A DNA stretch of 34,141 nucleotides from Candidatus Daviesbacteria bacterium RIFCSPLOWO2_01_FULL_39_12 (GTDB lineage Bacteria; Patescibacteriota; Microgenomatia; Daviesbacterales; UBA10151): the NCBI GenBank assembly GCA_001776905.1, contig MFDM01000023.1, positions 1 to 34,141 on the forward strand. The letters run 5' to 3'. Position numbers and translations under genes: made by a program. Under the pieces are notes generated by a model, which saw only the letters and a program-made list of their open reading frames with translations, ran no database searches and had not been told where the DNA came from. Below are positions 1 to 7,966 of the stretch, in pieces (positions within the stretch are counted from its first letter, which is position 1; the number at the start of each line of letters is the position of its first letter).

Positions 1-65
1 AGTGTACTTTAAAAGTAATAATTTAAATCTAACAAAGAAAGGGGGTGAAAATGTTCTAGGAATCG

Positions 66-512
66 TTAATTTACTGTCTTGACAATGGGGTCCACCTTAC
101 CCATTAATTCCCTTGAGGTTCTTAGTTGAGACGCTTCATTCTTGACATAGCCAAAAATTAATCGTTGGTCAGCTGTAAGATCATTTCTGTCCAGTTGCCC
201 AGCCAATAGTCTCTCTTCTGCAGCATGAGATCCAGCCATGTTATAGCAACAAGATATATTATCTGCTTGAGTTACATTTCCAACTGCGGCGGAAAAGGCA
301 CTAGCCATGGAATCTGTTTCTTGAAGTACTTCCGCTGTATGAACGAAATTAGATTCCTCTGTGATTTTTTGCTTCCGTTGACTCATCTCGCGCATTACTG
401 CTAACCTATTAGCCACCGGAGTTTGTTCGGGAGTTAGTTGGATTTCTTTAGGAGTAGTAACTGCTGGTTTAACTCCAGCTGTAGTTTCTGAAACTGCTGA
501 TGCTTCAGGCAT
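66..512 (-). CDS. Hypothetical protein, 148 aa, downstream of tRNA-Val
   Basis: I do not recognise this protein. It is soluble-looking, with a Thr/Pro/Ala-rich N-terminus (about residues 1-35), no signal peptide and no membrane segment. The middle and C-terminal parts look helical and charged, with a Cys-Cys pair in SCCYN near residue 88. The frame stays open upstream to 569, but that extension would be read through the tRNA-Val gene, so the ATG at 510-512 is the sensible start. On the minus strand a TATAAT (519-524) ends six bases before this ATG, which would give a leaderless mRNA; no good -35 is visible. The alternative is cotranscription with the tRNA and release by tRNA 3' processing. 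It could be a lineage-specific orphan. That it is a real gene is likely but not proven. Confidence 0.55.
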   Translation of the reverse strand: MPEASAVSETTAGVKPAVTTPKEIQLTPEQTPVANRLAVMREMSQRKQKITEESNFVHTAEVLQETDSMASAFSAAVGNVTQADNISCCYNMAGSHAAEERLLAGQLDRNDLTADQRLIFGYVKNEASQLRTSRELMGKVDPIVKTVN

Positions 513-518
513 ATTTTT

Positions 519-524
519 ATTATA
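519..524 (-). promoter_or_regulatory. Candidate -10 (TATAAT) for the 148-aa gene, leaderless geometry
   Basis: A perfect TATAAT on the minus strand ends six bases before the ATG at 512, the same spacing as in the lepB promoter at 655-663. There is no recognisable -35, because that position falls inside the tRNA 3' half. This is inference from motif and spacing only. Confidence 0.35.
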
Positions 525-533
525 CACCTTCAG

Positions 534-605
534 TGGACGGAGAGGGATTTGAACCCCCGACATCTGCAATGTGAATGCAGCGCTCTACCACTGAGCTATC
601 CGTCC
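534..605 (-). tRNA. tRNA-Val, anticodon CAC
   Basis: Read on the minus strand, this folds as a full cloverleaf. The 7-bp acceptor is GGACGGA/TCCGTCC with discriminator A. The D arm is GCTC/GAGC with loop AGTGGTA. The anticodon stem is CTGCA/TGCAG with loop TTCACAT, giving anticodon CAC (valine, GUG codons). The variable loop has 5 nt. The T arm is GGGGG/CCCTC with loop TTCAAAT. It is 72 nt long and CCA is not encoded (CTG follows), so CCA must be added by a nucleotidyltransferase. A strong promoter lies directly upstream (616-644). Confidence 0.97.
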
Positions 606-615
606 AGTTTTTATA

Positions 616-644
616 ATTTTACCATTCTACCCTCTTGCTCTCAA
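616..644 (-). promoter_or_regulatory. Promoter of tRNA-Val
   Basis: On the minus strand, TTGAGA (639-644) and TAAAAT (616-621) are separated by exactly 17 bp. Each matches 5 of 6 sigma-70 consensus positions, and a TG precedes the -10. The expected start is a few bases before the mature tRNA 5' end at 605. It lies back to back with the lepB promoter. Confidence 0.7.
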
Positions 645-663
645 CTGACAGCTTTGAGATAAT
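635..663 (+). promoter_or_regulatory. Promoter of lepB, probably leaderless
   Basis: On the plus strand there is an extended -10, TGAGATAAT (655-663), with a weak -35 TTGCTC (635-640) 17 bp upstream. The ATG of lepB at 670 is where transcription should start, so the mRNA probably has no 5' leader and no ribosome binding site. It overlaps the divergent tRNA-Val promoter. Confidence 0.55.
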
Positions 664-669
664 AATCAA

Positions 670-1275
670 ATGGAAATTCAGCCTAAAAATAACAGCTCTT
701 TAGATTATTATACTTCCCCAAACCAAAATTCTTTTTTTGATAATATCGGCACTCATCTGATTGATTTTATTCAAACTTTGGTAGTATTTGGAGCGATATT
801 TGTGCTTATCTACCTATTGATAGCTCAGCCCCACCGAGTTTCCGGCAGATCGATGGTCCCCAACTTTCAGGACGGAGATTTGATCTTAACTGATAAGCTC
901 AGCTATAGGTTTGGAGAGCCTAAAAAGGGTGATGTAATTGTCTTAAAATATCCTAAAAGCGAGACGCAGGAGTTTATCAAAAGAATCGTGGCAGTACCAG
1001 GAGATACATTAGAGATAAGGAGTAACTCTTTATATATTAACGGTCAAAAATCGGAGGAAGTCTATCTACCACCAGATACTATCACGGAAGGAGCTGCCTA
1101 CATCAGAGAAAACGAAATTATCACGATTGAAAAAGACCAATATTTTGTCTTTGGAGACAACCGGCTAAATTCTTCCGACTCCAGATCCTGGGGACCGGTA
1201 ACCAGAGCAGAAATTGTTGGCAGAACGTTTTTTCGCTATTGGCCTCTCAACACCTTCGGGTTAACAGTGCACTAA
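670..1275 (+). CDS. lepB: Signal peptidase I
   Basis: This membrane-bound serine protease removes signal peptides from exported proteins. One transmembrane helix (about 32-52) anchors the enzyme, with the catalytic domain outside. The Ser/Lys dyad is visible: Ser61 in SGRSMVP (box B) and Lys104 in KRIVAVPGD (box D). Box E, GDNRLNSSDSR, lies at 162-172. At 201 aa it is of the short Gram-positive-like type, with no second N-terminal helix. It is the only plus-strand protein gene in the window. It diverges from tRNA-Val and converges on parB with only 5 bp between the two stop codons. The start is set by the extended -10 six bases upstream, suggesting leaderless translation. Confidence 0.95.
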   Translation: MEIQPKNNSSLDYYTSPNQNSFFDNIGTHLIDFIQTLVVFGAIFVLIYLLIAQPHRVSGRSMVPNFQDGDLILTDKLSYRFGEPKKGDVIVLKYPKSETQEFIKRIVAVPGDTLEIRSNSLYINGQKSEEVYLPPDTITEGAAYIRENEIITIEKDQYFVFGDNRLNSSDSRSWGPVTRAEIVGRTFFRYWPLNTFGLTVH

Positions 1276-1280
1276 ATTGT

Positions 1281-2135
1281 CTATGCTTCCTTAAGCTTAA
1301 AATAACCCATGATGGCCTGATAGATATCCTGTAATATCGGGGTGGTTTTATCAGGATGGCCGTTTATCAAAAATTCCATTCTCACTTTCTGACCAGTTTG
1401 GACACATTTTACAGAGGCTTTATCGGCTCTTTGGGAAATAATATCTGATAAATCATTGGCCACTTTATCCAATTCTTCAGAAACAATATGCATTGTCTCT
1501 GTGATAGCCATTTTCTTAGGTCCTACACTCTGTCGGGCTCTAAATCTTCTGACTAACTCCTCTGTCCCCCTGACTGATAGGTTTCTTTTTAAAACTTCTT
1601 TATATGCATCAATTATCAACCTGGGATCCTCTAAAGCAGCCAAAGCTCTGGCGTGACCCTCAGTAGTAGCCTGAGACATCAGAGCATCCTTGAGAGCATC
1701 CGGTAAAGTTAACAAACGGATGGTGTTTGAAATATATGATGGGCTTTTGGAAACTCTTTGTGAAATTTCCGCATTAGTTAATCCAAATTCTTCCATTAAT
1801 CTCTTGTATGCTTGAGCTCTTTCTAAGGGGTTTAGATCGATTCTTTGCACATTTTCCACAATGGCCATCTCCAGCATACCTTGCGGGTTAGTTTCTCTAA
1901 TAATTACTGGAACTTTGGAAAGTCCAATCAGTTTGGCGGCTCTCCATCTTCTCTCTCCTGCCACAATCTGAAATCCGGCCGGAGTTTTAGCAACCACCAA
2001 AGGCTCCAAAACTCCATGCTCTCTGATTGATTCCGCCAACTCCGATAGAGATTCCGGAGTCAGTAGTCCCCGAGGTTGCAAAGGATTAGGCTGCAGCAGG
2101 TTTATTTCCAGCTCGTGAATTTCTTCTTGTTCCAT
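1281..2135 (-). CDS. parB: ParB/Spo0J-family chromosome partitioning protein
   Basis: ParB-family proteins are CTP-dependent clamps that load at parS sites and, with ParA and SMC, segregate the replication origin. The N-terminal ParB/Srx domain carries the CTP-binding GERRWRA motif (60-66) and ENVQRIDLNPLE (94-105). A helix-turn-helix follows (about 119-145), then TEGHARAL (158-165). The C-terminal part (about 200-284) is longer than the usual short dimerisation domain and I do not recognise it. The ATG at 2135 was chosen, giving 284 aa; an upstream TTG at 2147 would overlap rpmA. It starts one base after the rpmA stop and is the last gene of the ftsZ operon. No parA and no canonical parS palindrome were seen in the window. 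Confidence 0.93.
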   Translation of the reverse strand: MEQEEIHELEINLLQPNPLQPRGLLTPESLSELAESIREHGVLEPLVVAKTPAGFQIVAGERRWRAAKLIGLSKVPVIIRETNPQGMLEMAIVENVQRIDLNPLERAQAYKRLMEEFGLTNAEISQRVSKSPSYISNTIRLLTLPDALKDALMSQATTEGHARALAALEDPRLIIDAYKEVLKRNLSVRGTEELVRRFRARQSVGPKKMAITETMHIVSEELDKVANDLSDIISQRADKASVKCVQTGQKVRMEFLINGHPDKTTPILQDIYQAIMGYFKLKEA

Positions 2136-2136
2136 T

Positions 2137-2382
2137 TTAAGATACAAAAATGTATGTTTTATTTAATTTTTTCTTAAAGTCAACCTGGCCAGATGTTGTG
2201 GCAAAAATAGTGTAATCTTTACCTTGTTTTGTGCCCGAACCGGCAAAAAACTTGTTACCTTTCTGTCTGACTATAATATTTCCGCCTGATATTTTCTGAC
2301 CACCGTAAATCTTGACGCCTAAGCGTTTGGAAATAGAATCTCTGTTCTTCTTAGTGGTAGATCCGCCTTTTTTGTGTGCCAT
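2137..2382 (-). CDS. rpmA: 50S ribosomal protein bL27
   Basis: bL27 is a large-subunit protein whose N-terminal tail reaches the peptidyl transferase centre. The protein begins [16 protein letters not shown], matching the family start AHKKaGGSTrNGRDS. It lacks the usual Ala after KK and has an extra residue after [26 protein letters not shown] and KFFAGSGT follow in the expected order. It is 81 aa, a normal length. The frame is open upstream to 2418, but the family N-terminus fixes the start at 2382. There is no Firmicutes-type N-terminal extension, consistent with the lack of a prp protease gene between rplU and rpmA. The gap to rplU is 40 nt. Confidence 0.96.
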   Translation of the reverse strand: MAHKKGGSTTKKNRDSISKRLGVKIYGGQKISGGNIIVRQKGNKFFAGSGTKQGKDYTIFATTSGQVDFKKKLNKTYIFVS

Positions 2383-2422
2383 GAAATGAAGTATATCTTC
2401 TGTGAAAATTGAAGTCAATATG

Positions 2423-2722
2423 TTAATTTTTCACATTCCAGACCAATCTGCTTTTTGCTAATCTTAGACCTGTAACTTTTCTGAAGTTGGCCTTTGCGTG
2501 ATATTTTGCCACTCTAATTTTTGATCCTTTGACCGTATCCAAAACATCTAAAGTCAACTCCTCTTTCAAAAAAGGAGTACCAACCTTTAATTTACCCTCA
2601 TCAGACGAAAGAAGTATCTTGACTTGAATTTGTTTACCTATGATCTTTTCATCAATATCAAAAGGTTGACCAGGTATCACTTTTAGTTGCCTACCGTTAA
2701 TTTGACAGATAGCGTAGTTCAT
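2423..2722 (-). CDS. rplU: 50S ribosomal protein bL21
   Basis: bL21 is a large-subunit ribosomal protein that binds 23S rRNA. The N-terminus [19 protein letters not shown] matches the family opening (YAVI..GGKQ..V..G). [22 protein letters not shown] stretch near the C-terminus carries the basic rRNA-binding loop (family: KhKRRKgYrrktGHRQ). It is 99 aa, about the usual 100-104. The frame continues upstream to 2791 inside rodA, but that extension has no family similarity. The gap to the rodA stop is 22 nt, and rpmA follows in the conserved rplU-rpmA pair. Confidence 0.95.
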   Translation of the reverse strand: MNYAICQINGRQLKVIPGQPFDIDEKIIGKQIQVKILLSSDEGKLKVGTPFLKEELTLDVLDTVKGSKIRVAKYHAKANFRKVTGLRLAKSRLVWNVKN

Positions 2723-2744
2723 TGTGGGAATTTTACATATCTTC

Positions 2745-3809
2745 CTACTCAGTGTCAACTTTCTTTCTGTATCTCGAGACAGACGAAACAAGCCCTAAAC
2801 AGATAAAGGTTGACAAAAGTGAGGATCCTCCATAAGACATTAACGGCAAAGTAATACCTGTAATTGGCAACAAACCTACATTCATTCCGATATTGACAAA
2901 TGTCTGAAACAAAAGCATGGCACAAACCCCAAAAACTAACAAATGACCGAAATAATCAATCACATTTGTGGAAACAGCCGTGATGACTATAATCAAAAAT
3001 AAATAAAGTATAATTATAATCATTGATCCAATAAAACCCATTTCTTCGGCAATTGAAGCGAATATAAAATCTGTCCTGAATTCTGGTAAAAATTGTAGTC
3101 TTGATTGGGTTCCTCTACCTAACCCTCTTCCAAAAAATTCTCCTGAACCAACCGCTATAGTTGATTGAATCAAATTATATCCCTTACCCAAAGGGTCTGT
3201 CTGCGGAGCTATAAATCCAAAAATTCTTTCCTTCTGATACTCTTGTAAAGAAAACCAGATCAACGGCACTAACAATAAACTTACTATAATCAGTACTGAA
3301 ATTTTTCTAAGTTGCACACCGGCTGCAAAAAGCATTCCCAACCATATTGCTAAAATTGTCAAAGTTGAACCTAGGTCTGGCTGCTGAAAAACTAAAAAAA
3401 GCAGCGGCAGAGTTATCATTAGGCTCTTTAATATATTTTTAAAAGTAGCAGAATTTCTACTCCAAAAATCTGCCAAGGTTAATATTAAAACTGGTTTAGC
3501 CAACTCAGAGGGTTGGATATTAAAAAGTCCCAAAGGAATCCATCGGATAGCTCCTCTTGTCTCAACTCCCAAAACTAAAACTCCTACTAAAAGTAACAGT
3601 ATGCACAGATAAAGTGTGGATGTAAAATTTTTTATCACTCTGTAGTCGAAATTAGAAACAAAAATGAACAAACTAAATGAGAGAATGGCAAAAATAAGCT
3701 GCTGGATAGCCAACTGAGGAGACGACGAGTATATCACCAAAATTCCCATAGATAATAGGAAAAGACTTGCAATCATTATTGGCAGATTGATCTGGTGGAG
3801 AAATTTCAT
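2745..3809 (-). CDS. rodA: SEDS-family peptidoglycan glycosyltransferase RodA
   Basis: RodA polymerises lipid II into glycan strands and works with a class B PBP, normally in the elongation machinery. The protein is 354 aa with about ten membrane helices. It carries the SEDS signatures RGAIRWIPLG and NIQPSELAK (85-105), FQQPDLGSTL (141-150), DPLGKGYNLIQSTIAVGSG (205-223) and a C-terminal GITLPLMSYGGSS. The likely catalytic Asp is D247 in LPEFRTDFIFA. It is called RodA rather than FtsW because the dcw cluster has its own ftsW and because this sequence has the RodA-type RTDFIFA and GYNLIQS motifs. It lies 18 nt after ileS; no mreB or mreC is present in the window. Confidence 0.9.
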   Translation of the reverse strand: MKFLHQINLPIMIASLFLLSMGILVIYSSSPQLAIQQLIFAILSFSLFIFVSNFDYRVIKNFTSTLYLCILLLLVGVLVLGVETRGAIRWIPLGLFNIQPSELAKPVLILTLADFWSRNSATFKNILKSLMITLPLLFLVFQQPDLGSTLTILAIWLGMLFAAGVQLRKISVLIIVSLLLVPLIWFSLQEYQKERIFGFIAPQTDPLGKGYNLIQSTIAVGSGEFFGRGLGRGTQSRLQFLPEFRTDFIFASIAEEMGFIGSMIIIILYLFLIIVITAVSTNVIDYFGHLLVFGVCAMLLFQTFVNIGMNVGLLPITGITLPLMSYGGSSLLSTFICLGLVSSVSRYRKKVDTE

Positions 3810-3827
3810 TTTCAGAAAGTCAAATAG

Positions 3828-6698
3828 TTACTGTTTGTTTTTAACTTCTGCAACTTTTAGACTCTTGCTTCTTTTTATGGATAAAGAAGCTGTACTAACC
3901 AGAATGATGTTTTCATACATTTTTGGCCAAGCAGGCGCCTCGATTATAGTTTTATCTGCTAAAGTTAAGTTTTGTTCCTTTCTTAATTTCTGAATCTGTC
4001 TAATTAACTCCCTGGCTTCCCCTTCTTTTGCAAGTTCGGGAGTAATTTTTGTATCCATCTCTACAGTAGGTCCAACTTTTGAGGACTTTTTAAACTCAAT
4101 TTTCTTTACATTAAGCTCATCAGCCAGAATTTGCTCCAGGTCCTTTCCTAATTGATTAGGAATTTGATAGACCATTCGGGGTAAAGGTTGTCTTAATTTA
4201 ATTGACACTTCTTTTCTTTTGGCATGCCCAATTTCAGCTATTTTTCTTACCATATTCATATCTTTAATAAGTCGGTCATTCAACAATGATTTATCTCCTT
4301 GAGGATAATCTTCAAGGTGCACTGATTTTTCACCCGTCAAATTTCTAAAAATTTGCTCAGAAATAAAAGGAAGAAAGGGTGCTGAAAGCTTGGCAGATAT
4401 CACCAAAACCTGGTACATAATTGAAAGCGCTCTGTTTCTATCTTGTATGTCAGCTTCCGGGCCTGCTCTATCCCTGGAACGTCTGATATACCAAGTGGAG
4501 AAATCATTAACCATAAAATCTTCTATTGCCCTTGATGGTGTCGCTGCATCAAAATTGGCCAGTTTCTCATTTGTTAACAAAACCACCTTCGTTAATCTGG
4601 CTAAAATCCATTTATCTAATGATGTTAGATTATCTATTTTTGTTTCGGAGTCCCAGTCAACCAGTTGAGCGTAATCAACAAAAAATTTATAACTGTTCCA
4701 AAAAATTAAATAAAATCTCCTTTTAACCTCGGTAGCAGGAGTAAATCCGAAATTTAAATTAATTTCCGGATTTTGGGTGACATACATCCATCTCATAACA
4801 TCAGCTCCAATTTTATCGGCCGCCTCATTAAACTCAATGGCATTACCTTTAGACTTATGCATTGGTTCACCTTTTTCATCCATTACCATTGCATGCCCTA
4901 ATAAATTTTTAAAAGGATTGGTTTTGTTAAGAGCAGTACTTATGGCAATCAATGAGTAAAACCAATTTTTAAACTGTCCCGAGAAAGCTTCTGTTATAAA
5001 ATCGGCCGGAAACCAATCCTTTGACATGGTAGAAAAAGGGACTACGCCGGCATCAAGCCAGGGGGTACCAACATCCGGAATTCTGGAGACAATCTCACCG
5101 CATTTAGAACACTTTATTTTTATCTGGTCAACCCATGGCCTGTGAGGTGAGTAACCTTCAAATTCCTTCCATCCCTCAGTAGCCTTATCTTTAAGCTCAT
5201 CCTTACTTCCAATTACCTCAAAATTACCGCAGTTTGAGCATTCCCAGATTGGTAAAGCTAAACCCCAATATCTTTTTTTGGAAATTAACCAATCGTGCAT
5301 ATTTTTTAGCCAGTCCAGTTCCCTATCCAATCCCCATTTTGGAATCCAATTAATTTTTTTAGCTACTCCAACCATCTGCTCGCGAAAAGTTTTTCCTGAA
5401 GAATCTTTTTTATCCATAGCAATGTACCATTCATCAACCACCCGCCAAACCAGTTCTGTTTTACACCTCCAACAAGTAGGATAACGATGCTTGTATCCTT
5501 CAACTTTTACTAGAAACCCTTCCCTTTTAAGGTAATCTATAATCTTTAAAGTGGCTTCATTTACAGTAAGCCCTGTTAACCAGTCAAAACCATCAACATA
5601 AACTGCCTCTTCATTAATTGGCGCTATAGTGGGTAAAGTCTCCTTTTTACCCAAAGCAAAATCTTCAGCACCTGCCCCTGGAGCAATATGCACCAAACCT
5701 GTTCCTTCTTCTGTAGAAATAGGTAATATAACAGGATCCGAGGCTACCACTCGATGGGTATATCCTTTTAAGGATTCTCTAATAGTGGGCAAATTATCGA
5801 ATGGACCTTCATATTCCCATCCCACTAATTCCTTCCCTTTGTAAGTTTTTACAAGTTTGGCTGTTACAAATAGTCGCGACAGCGACTGATTGTCACAGAC
5901 TATATATTTCTTACCCTCTATCTCATATTCTGCGTATGCAAGCTGAGGATCCACTGCCACAGCCACATTAGCAGGAATGGTCCATGGAGTAGTAGTCCAA
6001 ACTAAAAGATAAGTATCTTTCTTGTCTTTAACAGGTAGTTGAAAATAAACAGAGTTATGAGTTAACTCCTGATATTCCTCTGTTAAAATTTCATGTTGAG
6101 AAATGGCTGTACCGCACCTGGGACACCAGGGAACCGAATCCCTTCCTTTGTATAACCATCCTTTTTCGTGGACTACTTTTAAATAATTCCAAATCGCATA
6201 GTTATTTGCATCCGATGAGGTATGGTATGAATTATCCCAATCCATAAAATAACCTAACCGCTTACTTTGTTCAGTTTGGATTGCCGAAAATTTTTTAACC
6301 CTTTCTTTACAAAGATTGATAAACTTTTCCAAACTTTTAAATTTATCTCCTAAAACTAAATTTTCAATCTCTTTTTTGTTTTTTAAACCAAGCTCTTTTT
6401 CAACCTCTACTTCTACCCACAGTCCCTGTTCGTCAAAACCATTTTGGAATCTTTGTTTGTAACCCTTCATATTGAAAAACCTCTGCCATAAATCTTTATA
6501 TGTTCTGCCCCAGGCGTGGTGTACGCCCATAGGGTTATTGGCAGTAATCGGCCCATCTAAAAAGGAGAACTTTTTTTCAGATTTATTATTTTTATGAAGA
6601 TACTTTTCTACAATTCCCTCTTGAGACCAAAAATCTAATAATTCCCTCTCCATCTTTGGAAAATCAATCTGTGATGAAACTGACTTCAATTTAGCCAT
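3828..6698 (-). CDS. ileS: Isoleucyl-tRNA synthetase
   Basis: This class I synthetase charges tRNA-Ile and edits misactivated valine. The N-terminal Rossmann domain is interrupted by the CP1 editing domain (about 190-400), with WTTTPWTIPANVAVAV (234-249) and HIAPGAGAEDF. The C-terminal anticodon-binding domain contains DKWILARL and WYIRRSRDR. Cys pairs at CPRC (192), CWRC (409), CSNC (487) and CSKC (530) suggest zinc ribbons. The signature motifs are degenerate: HIGH reads GVHH (58-61) and KMSKS reads PMHKS (612-616). CPRCGTAISQHE and the overall form resemble the eukaryote-like (type 2) group. It has 956 aa, slightly short for that group. A 16-bp palindrome at 5872-5887 encodes SLSRL. It lies 35 nt after ftsZ. 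Confidence 0.95.
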   Translation of the reverse strand: MAKLKSVSSQIDFPKMERELLDFWSQEGIVEKYLHKNNKSEKKFSFLDGPITANNPMGVHHAWGRTYKDLWQRFFNMKGYKQRFQNGFDEQGLWVEVEVEKELGLKNKKEIENLVLGDKFKSLEKFINLCKERVKKFSAIQTEQSKRLGYFMDWDNSYHTSSDANNYAIWNYLKVVHEKGWLYKGRDSVPWCPRCGTAISQHEILTEEYQELTHNSVYFQLPVKDKKDTYLLVWTTTPWTIPANVAVAVDPQLAYAEYEIEGKKYIVCDNQSLSRLFVTAKLVKTYKGKELVGWEYEGPFDNLPTIRESLKGYTHRVVASDPVILPISTEEGTGLVHIAPGAGAEDFALGKKETLPTIAPINEEAVYVDGFDWLTGLTVNEATLKIIDYLKREGFLVKVEGYKHRYPTCWRCKTELVWRVVDEWYIAMDKKDSSGKTFREQMVGVAKKINWIPKWGLDRELDWLKNMHDWLISKKRYWGLALPIWECSNCGNFEVIGSKDELKDKATEGWKEFEGYSPHRPWVDQIKIKCSKCGEIVSRIPDVGTPWLDAGVVPFSTMSKDWFPADFITEAFSGQFKNWFYSLIAISTALNKTNPFKNLLGHAMVMDEKGEPMHKSKGNAIEFNEAADKIGADVMRWMYVTQNPEINLNFGFTPATEVKRRFYLIFWNSYKFFVDYAQLVDWDSETKIDNLTSLDKWILARLTKVVLLTNEKLANFDAATPSRAIEDFMVNDFSTWYIRRSRDRAGPEADIQDRNRALSIMYQVLVISAKLSAPFLPFISEQIFRNLTGEKSVHLEDYPQGDKSLLNDRLIKDMNMVRKIAEIGHAKRKEVSIKLRQPLPRMVYQIPNQLGKDLEQILADELNVKKIEFKKSSKVGPTVEMDTKITPELAKEGEARELIRQIQKLRKEQNLTLADKTIIEAPAWPKMYENIILVSTASLSIKRSKSLKVAEVKNKQ
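5872..5887. repeat. GC-rich palindrome inside ileS
   Basis: AGTCGCGACAGCGACT is a perfect 6-bp inverted repeat with a 4-nt loop. It is in frame within ileS (residues 271-276 of the product, at the edge of the editing domain) and stands out from the AT-rich surroundings. See the findings on in-gene palindromes. Confidence 0.5.
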
Positions 6699-6733
6699 AC
6701 TGGAGATATTCTAACAGAATACCAGGATCGTAT

Positions 6734-7882
6734 CTAGCGGTTTGACCTTAAAAAGGCCGGGATTTCTAAATCTTCTTCCTCTTCTGCCGGCTTTTCTTCT
6801 TCTTGATTATCACTTACCTTTTGGACGGGTACAGACGTATCGTCCGAGGTATCGGAAAAAGTGGCTGGCTGTGTTCTCAAAGAGGCAGAACCGATGCCGG
6901 TTCCCACATATTCCCTTAGTCTTCTTCTGGTTTCATCAAAACCGGTGGCAATCACCGAAATTTTCACCTGATCCAATTGATCTTCTTTGATGGTAGCCCC
7001 AAAAATAATATTGGCATCAGGATCGGCAGCTTGAGCGATGATTTGGGCCGCTTCATTAACTTCTGCCATAGACAGATCAGGACCTCCCACAATATTGAAA
7101 AGTACACCCTTTGCACCTTCAATTGATACTTCCAGCAAAGGAGACGCGATGGCCATTCTGGCTGCTGCCGCGGCCCTATTTTCTCCTCCGGCCATCCCAA
7201 TTCCCATCAGCGCAGAACCTGCACTGGACATGATAGTTTTAACATCTGCAAAATCAACATTGATCAACCCTGGAACAGTAATTAGATCTGAAATACCCTG
7301 CACACCTTGACCTAAAACTGAATCCGCCAATTTAAATGCCTCCTGTAAAGTCATGTTTTTCTCCACCGTTTCCAAAAGCCTCTGATTGGGAATAATTATT
7401 AAGGCATCTACCTTATCCTTAAGCTTGTCTAAACCCTCTTCTGCCACCATCATTCTTCTGGTGCCCTCAAAAGAGAAAGGCTTGGTAACAACTGCCACTG
7501 TCAAAGCACCAATATTTCTGGCTATTTGGGCTACCACCGGTAAGGATCCTGTGCCAGTTCCCCCTCCCATCCCGGCTGTCAGGAAAATCATGTCAGAATC
7601 CCCCAAGACATCCTGCAGTTTTTGGGAGGACTCCTCTGCTGCTTGCAGACCTATTTCCGGATCTCCTCCTGAACCTAGTCCTTTGGTTAAATTTTCTCCA
7701 ATTTGTACTTTAGTAGGAGACTGATTATTCAGCAAAGCCTGAGAATCTGTATTTACAGCTACAAAATCCACACTTTGGATCTGTTGAAGGGAGATCATGG
7801 AGTTTAAAGAATTTGAGCCACCCCCTCCCAAACCTACTACTTTTATTTTGGCAAATCTTTGTACGTCAGGTTTAATTAGCAT
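6734..7882 (-). CDS. ftsZ: Cell division GTPase FtsZ
   Basis: FtsZ is the tubulin-like GTPase that forms the Z ring at the division site. The N-terminal GTPase domain has GLGGGGSNSLN (17-27), NTDSQAL (44-50) and the tubulin signature GGGTGTGS (106-113). The T7 loop region reads PGLINVDFADVKTIM, so the residues used for GTP hydrolysis are kept. An acidic linker leads to the C-terminal peptide LEIPAFLRSNR, the usual docking tail for FtsA and other anchors. It is 382 aa, a normal length. It has its own promoter in the 84-nt gap after ftsA (7925-7954) and heads the ftsZ-ileS-rodA-rplU-rpmA-parB operon. No ribosome binding site sits at normal distance from the ATG. Confidence 0.98.
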   Translation of the reverse strand: MLIKPDVQRFAKIKVVGLGGGGSNSLNSMISLQQIQSVDFVAVNTDSQALLNNQSPTKVQIGENLTKGLGSGGDPEIGLQAAEESSQKLQDVLGDSDMIFLTAGMGGGTGTGSLPVVAQIARNIGALTVAVVTKPFSFEGTRRMMVAEEGLDKLKDKVDALIIIPNQRLLETVEKNMTLQEAFKLADSVLGQGVQGISDLITVPGLINVDFADVKTIMSSAGSALMGIGMAGGENRAAAAARMAIASPLLEVSIEGAKGVLFNIVGGPDLSMAEVNEAAQIIAQAADPDANIIFGATIKEDQLDQVKISVIATGFDETRRRLREYVGTGIGSASLRTQPATFSDTSDDTSVPVQKVSDNQEEEKPAEEEEDLEIPAFLRSNR

Positions 7883-7924
7883 AGTGAGTCATAATACATG
7901 ATGCTTAATACACTTCCTTGGCAG

Positions 7925-7954
7925 AATATAGCAAATAATAATCAGTAATATCAA
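7925..7954 (-). promoter_or_regulatory. Promoter of ftsZ
   Basis: On the minus strand, TTGATA (7949-7954) and TATATT (7925-7930) are 18 bp apart, each 5 of 6 to consensus. It lies in the ftsA-ftsZ gap, the largest gap inside the cluster, and predicts a leader of roughly 35 nt. It would let ftsZ be expressed apart from the dcw operon. Confidence 0.6.
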
Positions 7955-7966
7955 GTCCCAAAATAT

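Noticed and set aside
1-65. GGGGGTGAAAATG-like start signal at the left edge
   Set aside because: The ATG is followed by a stop after one codon; no gene or RNA can be supported in these 65 bases.
2383-2418. N-terminal extension of bL27
   Set aside because: The protein family begins at MAHKK; no Prp-type cleavage motif precedes it and no prp gene is present.
3179-3195. CCCTT/AAGGG inverted repeat in rodA
   Set aside because: It encodes the conserved SEDS segment DPLGKGYN; probably chance.
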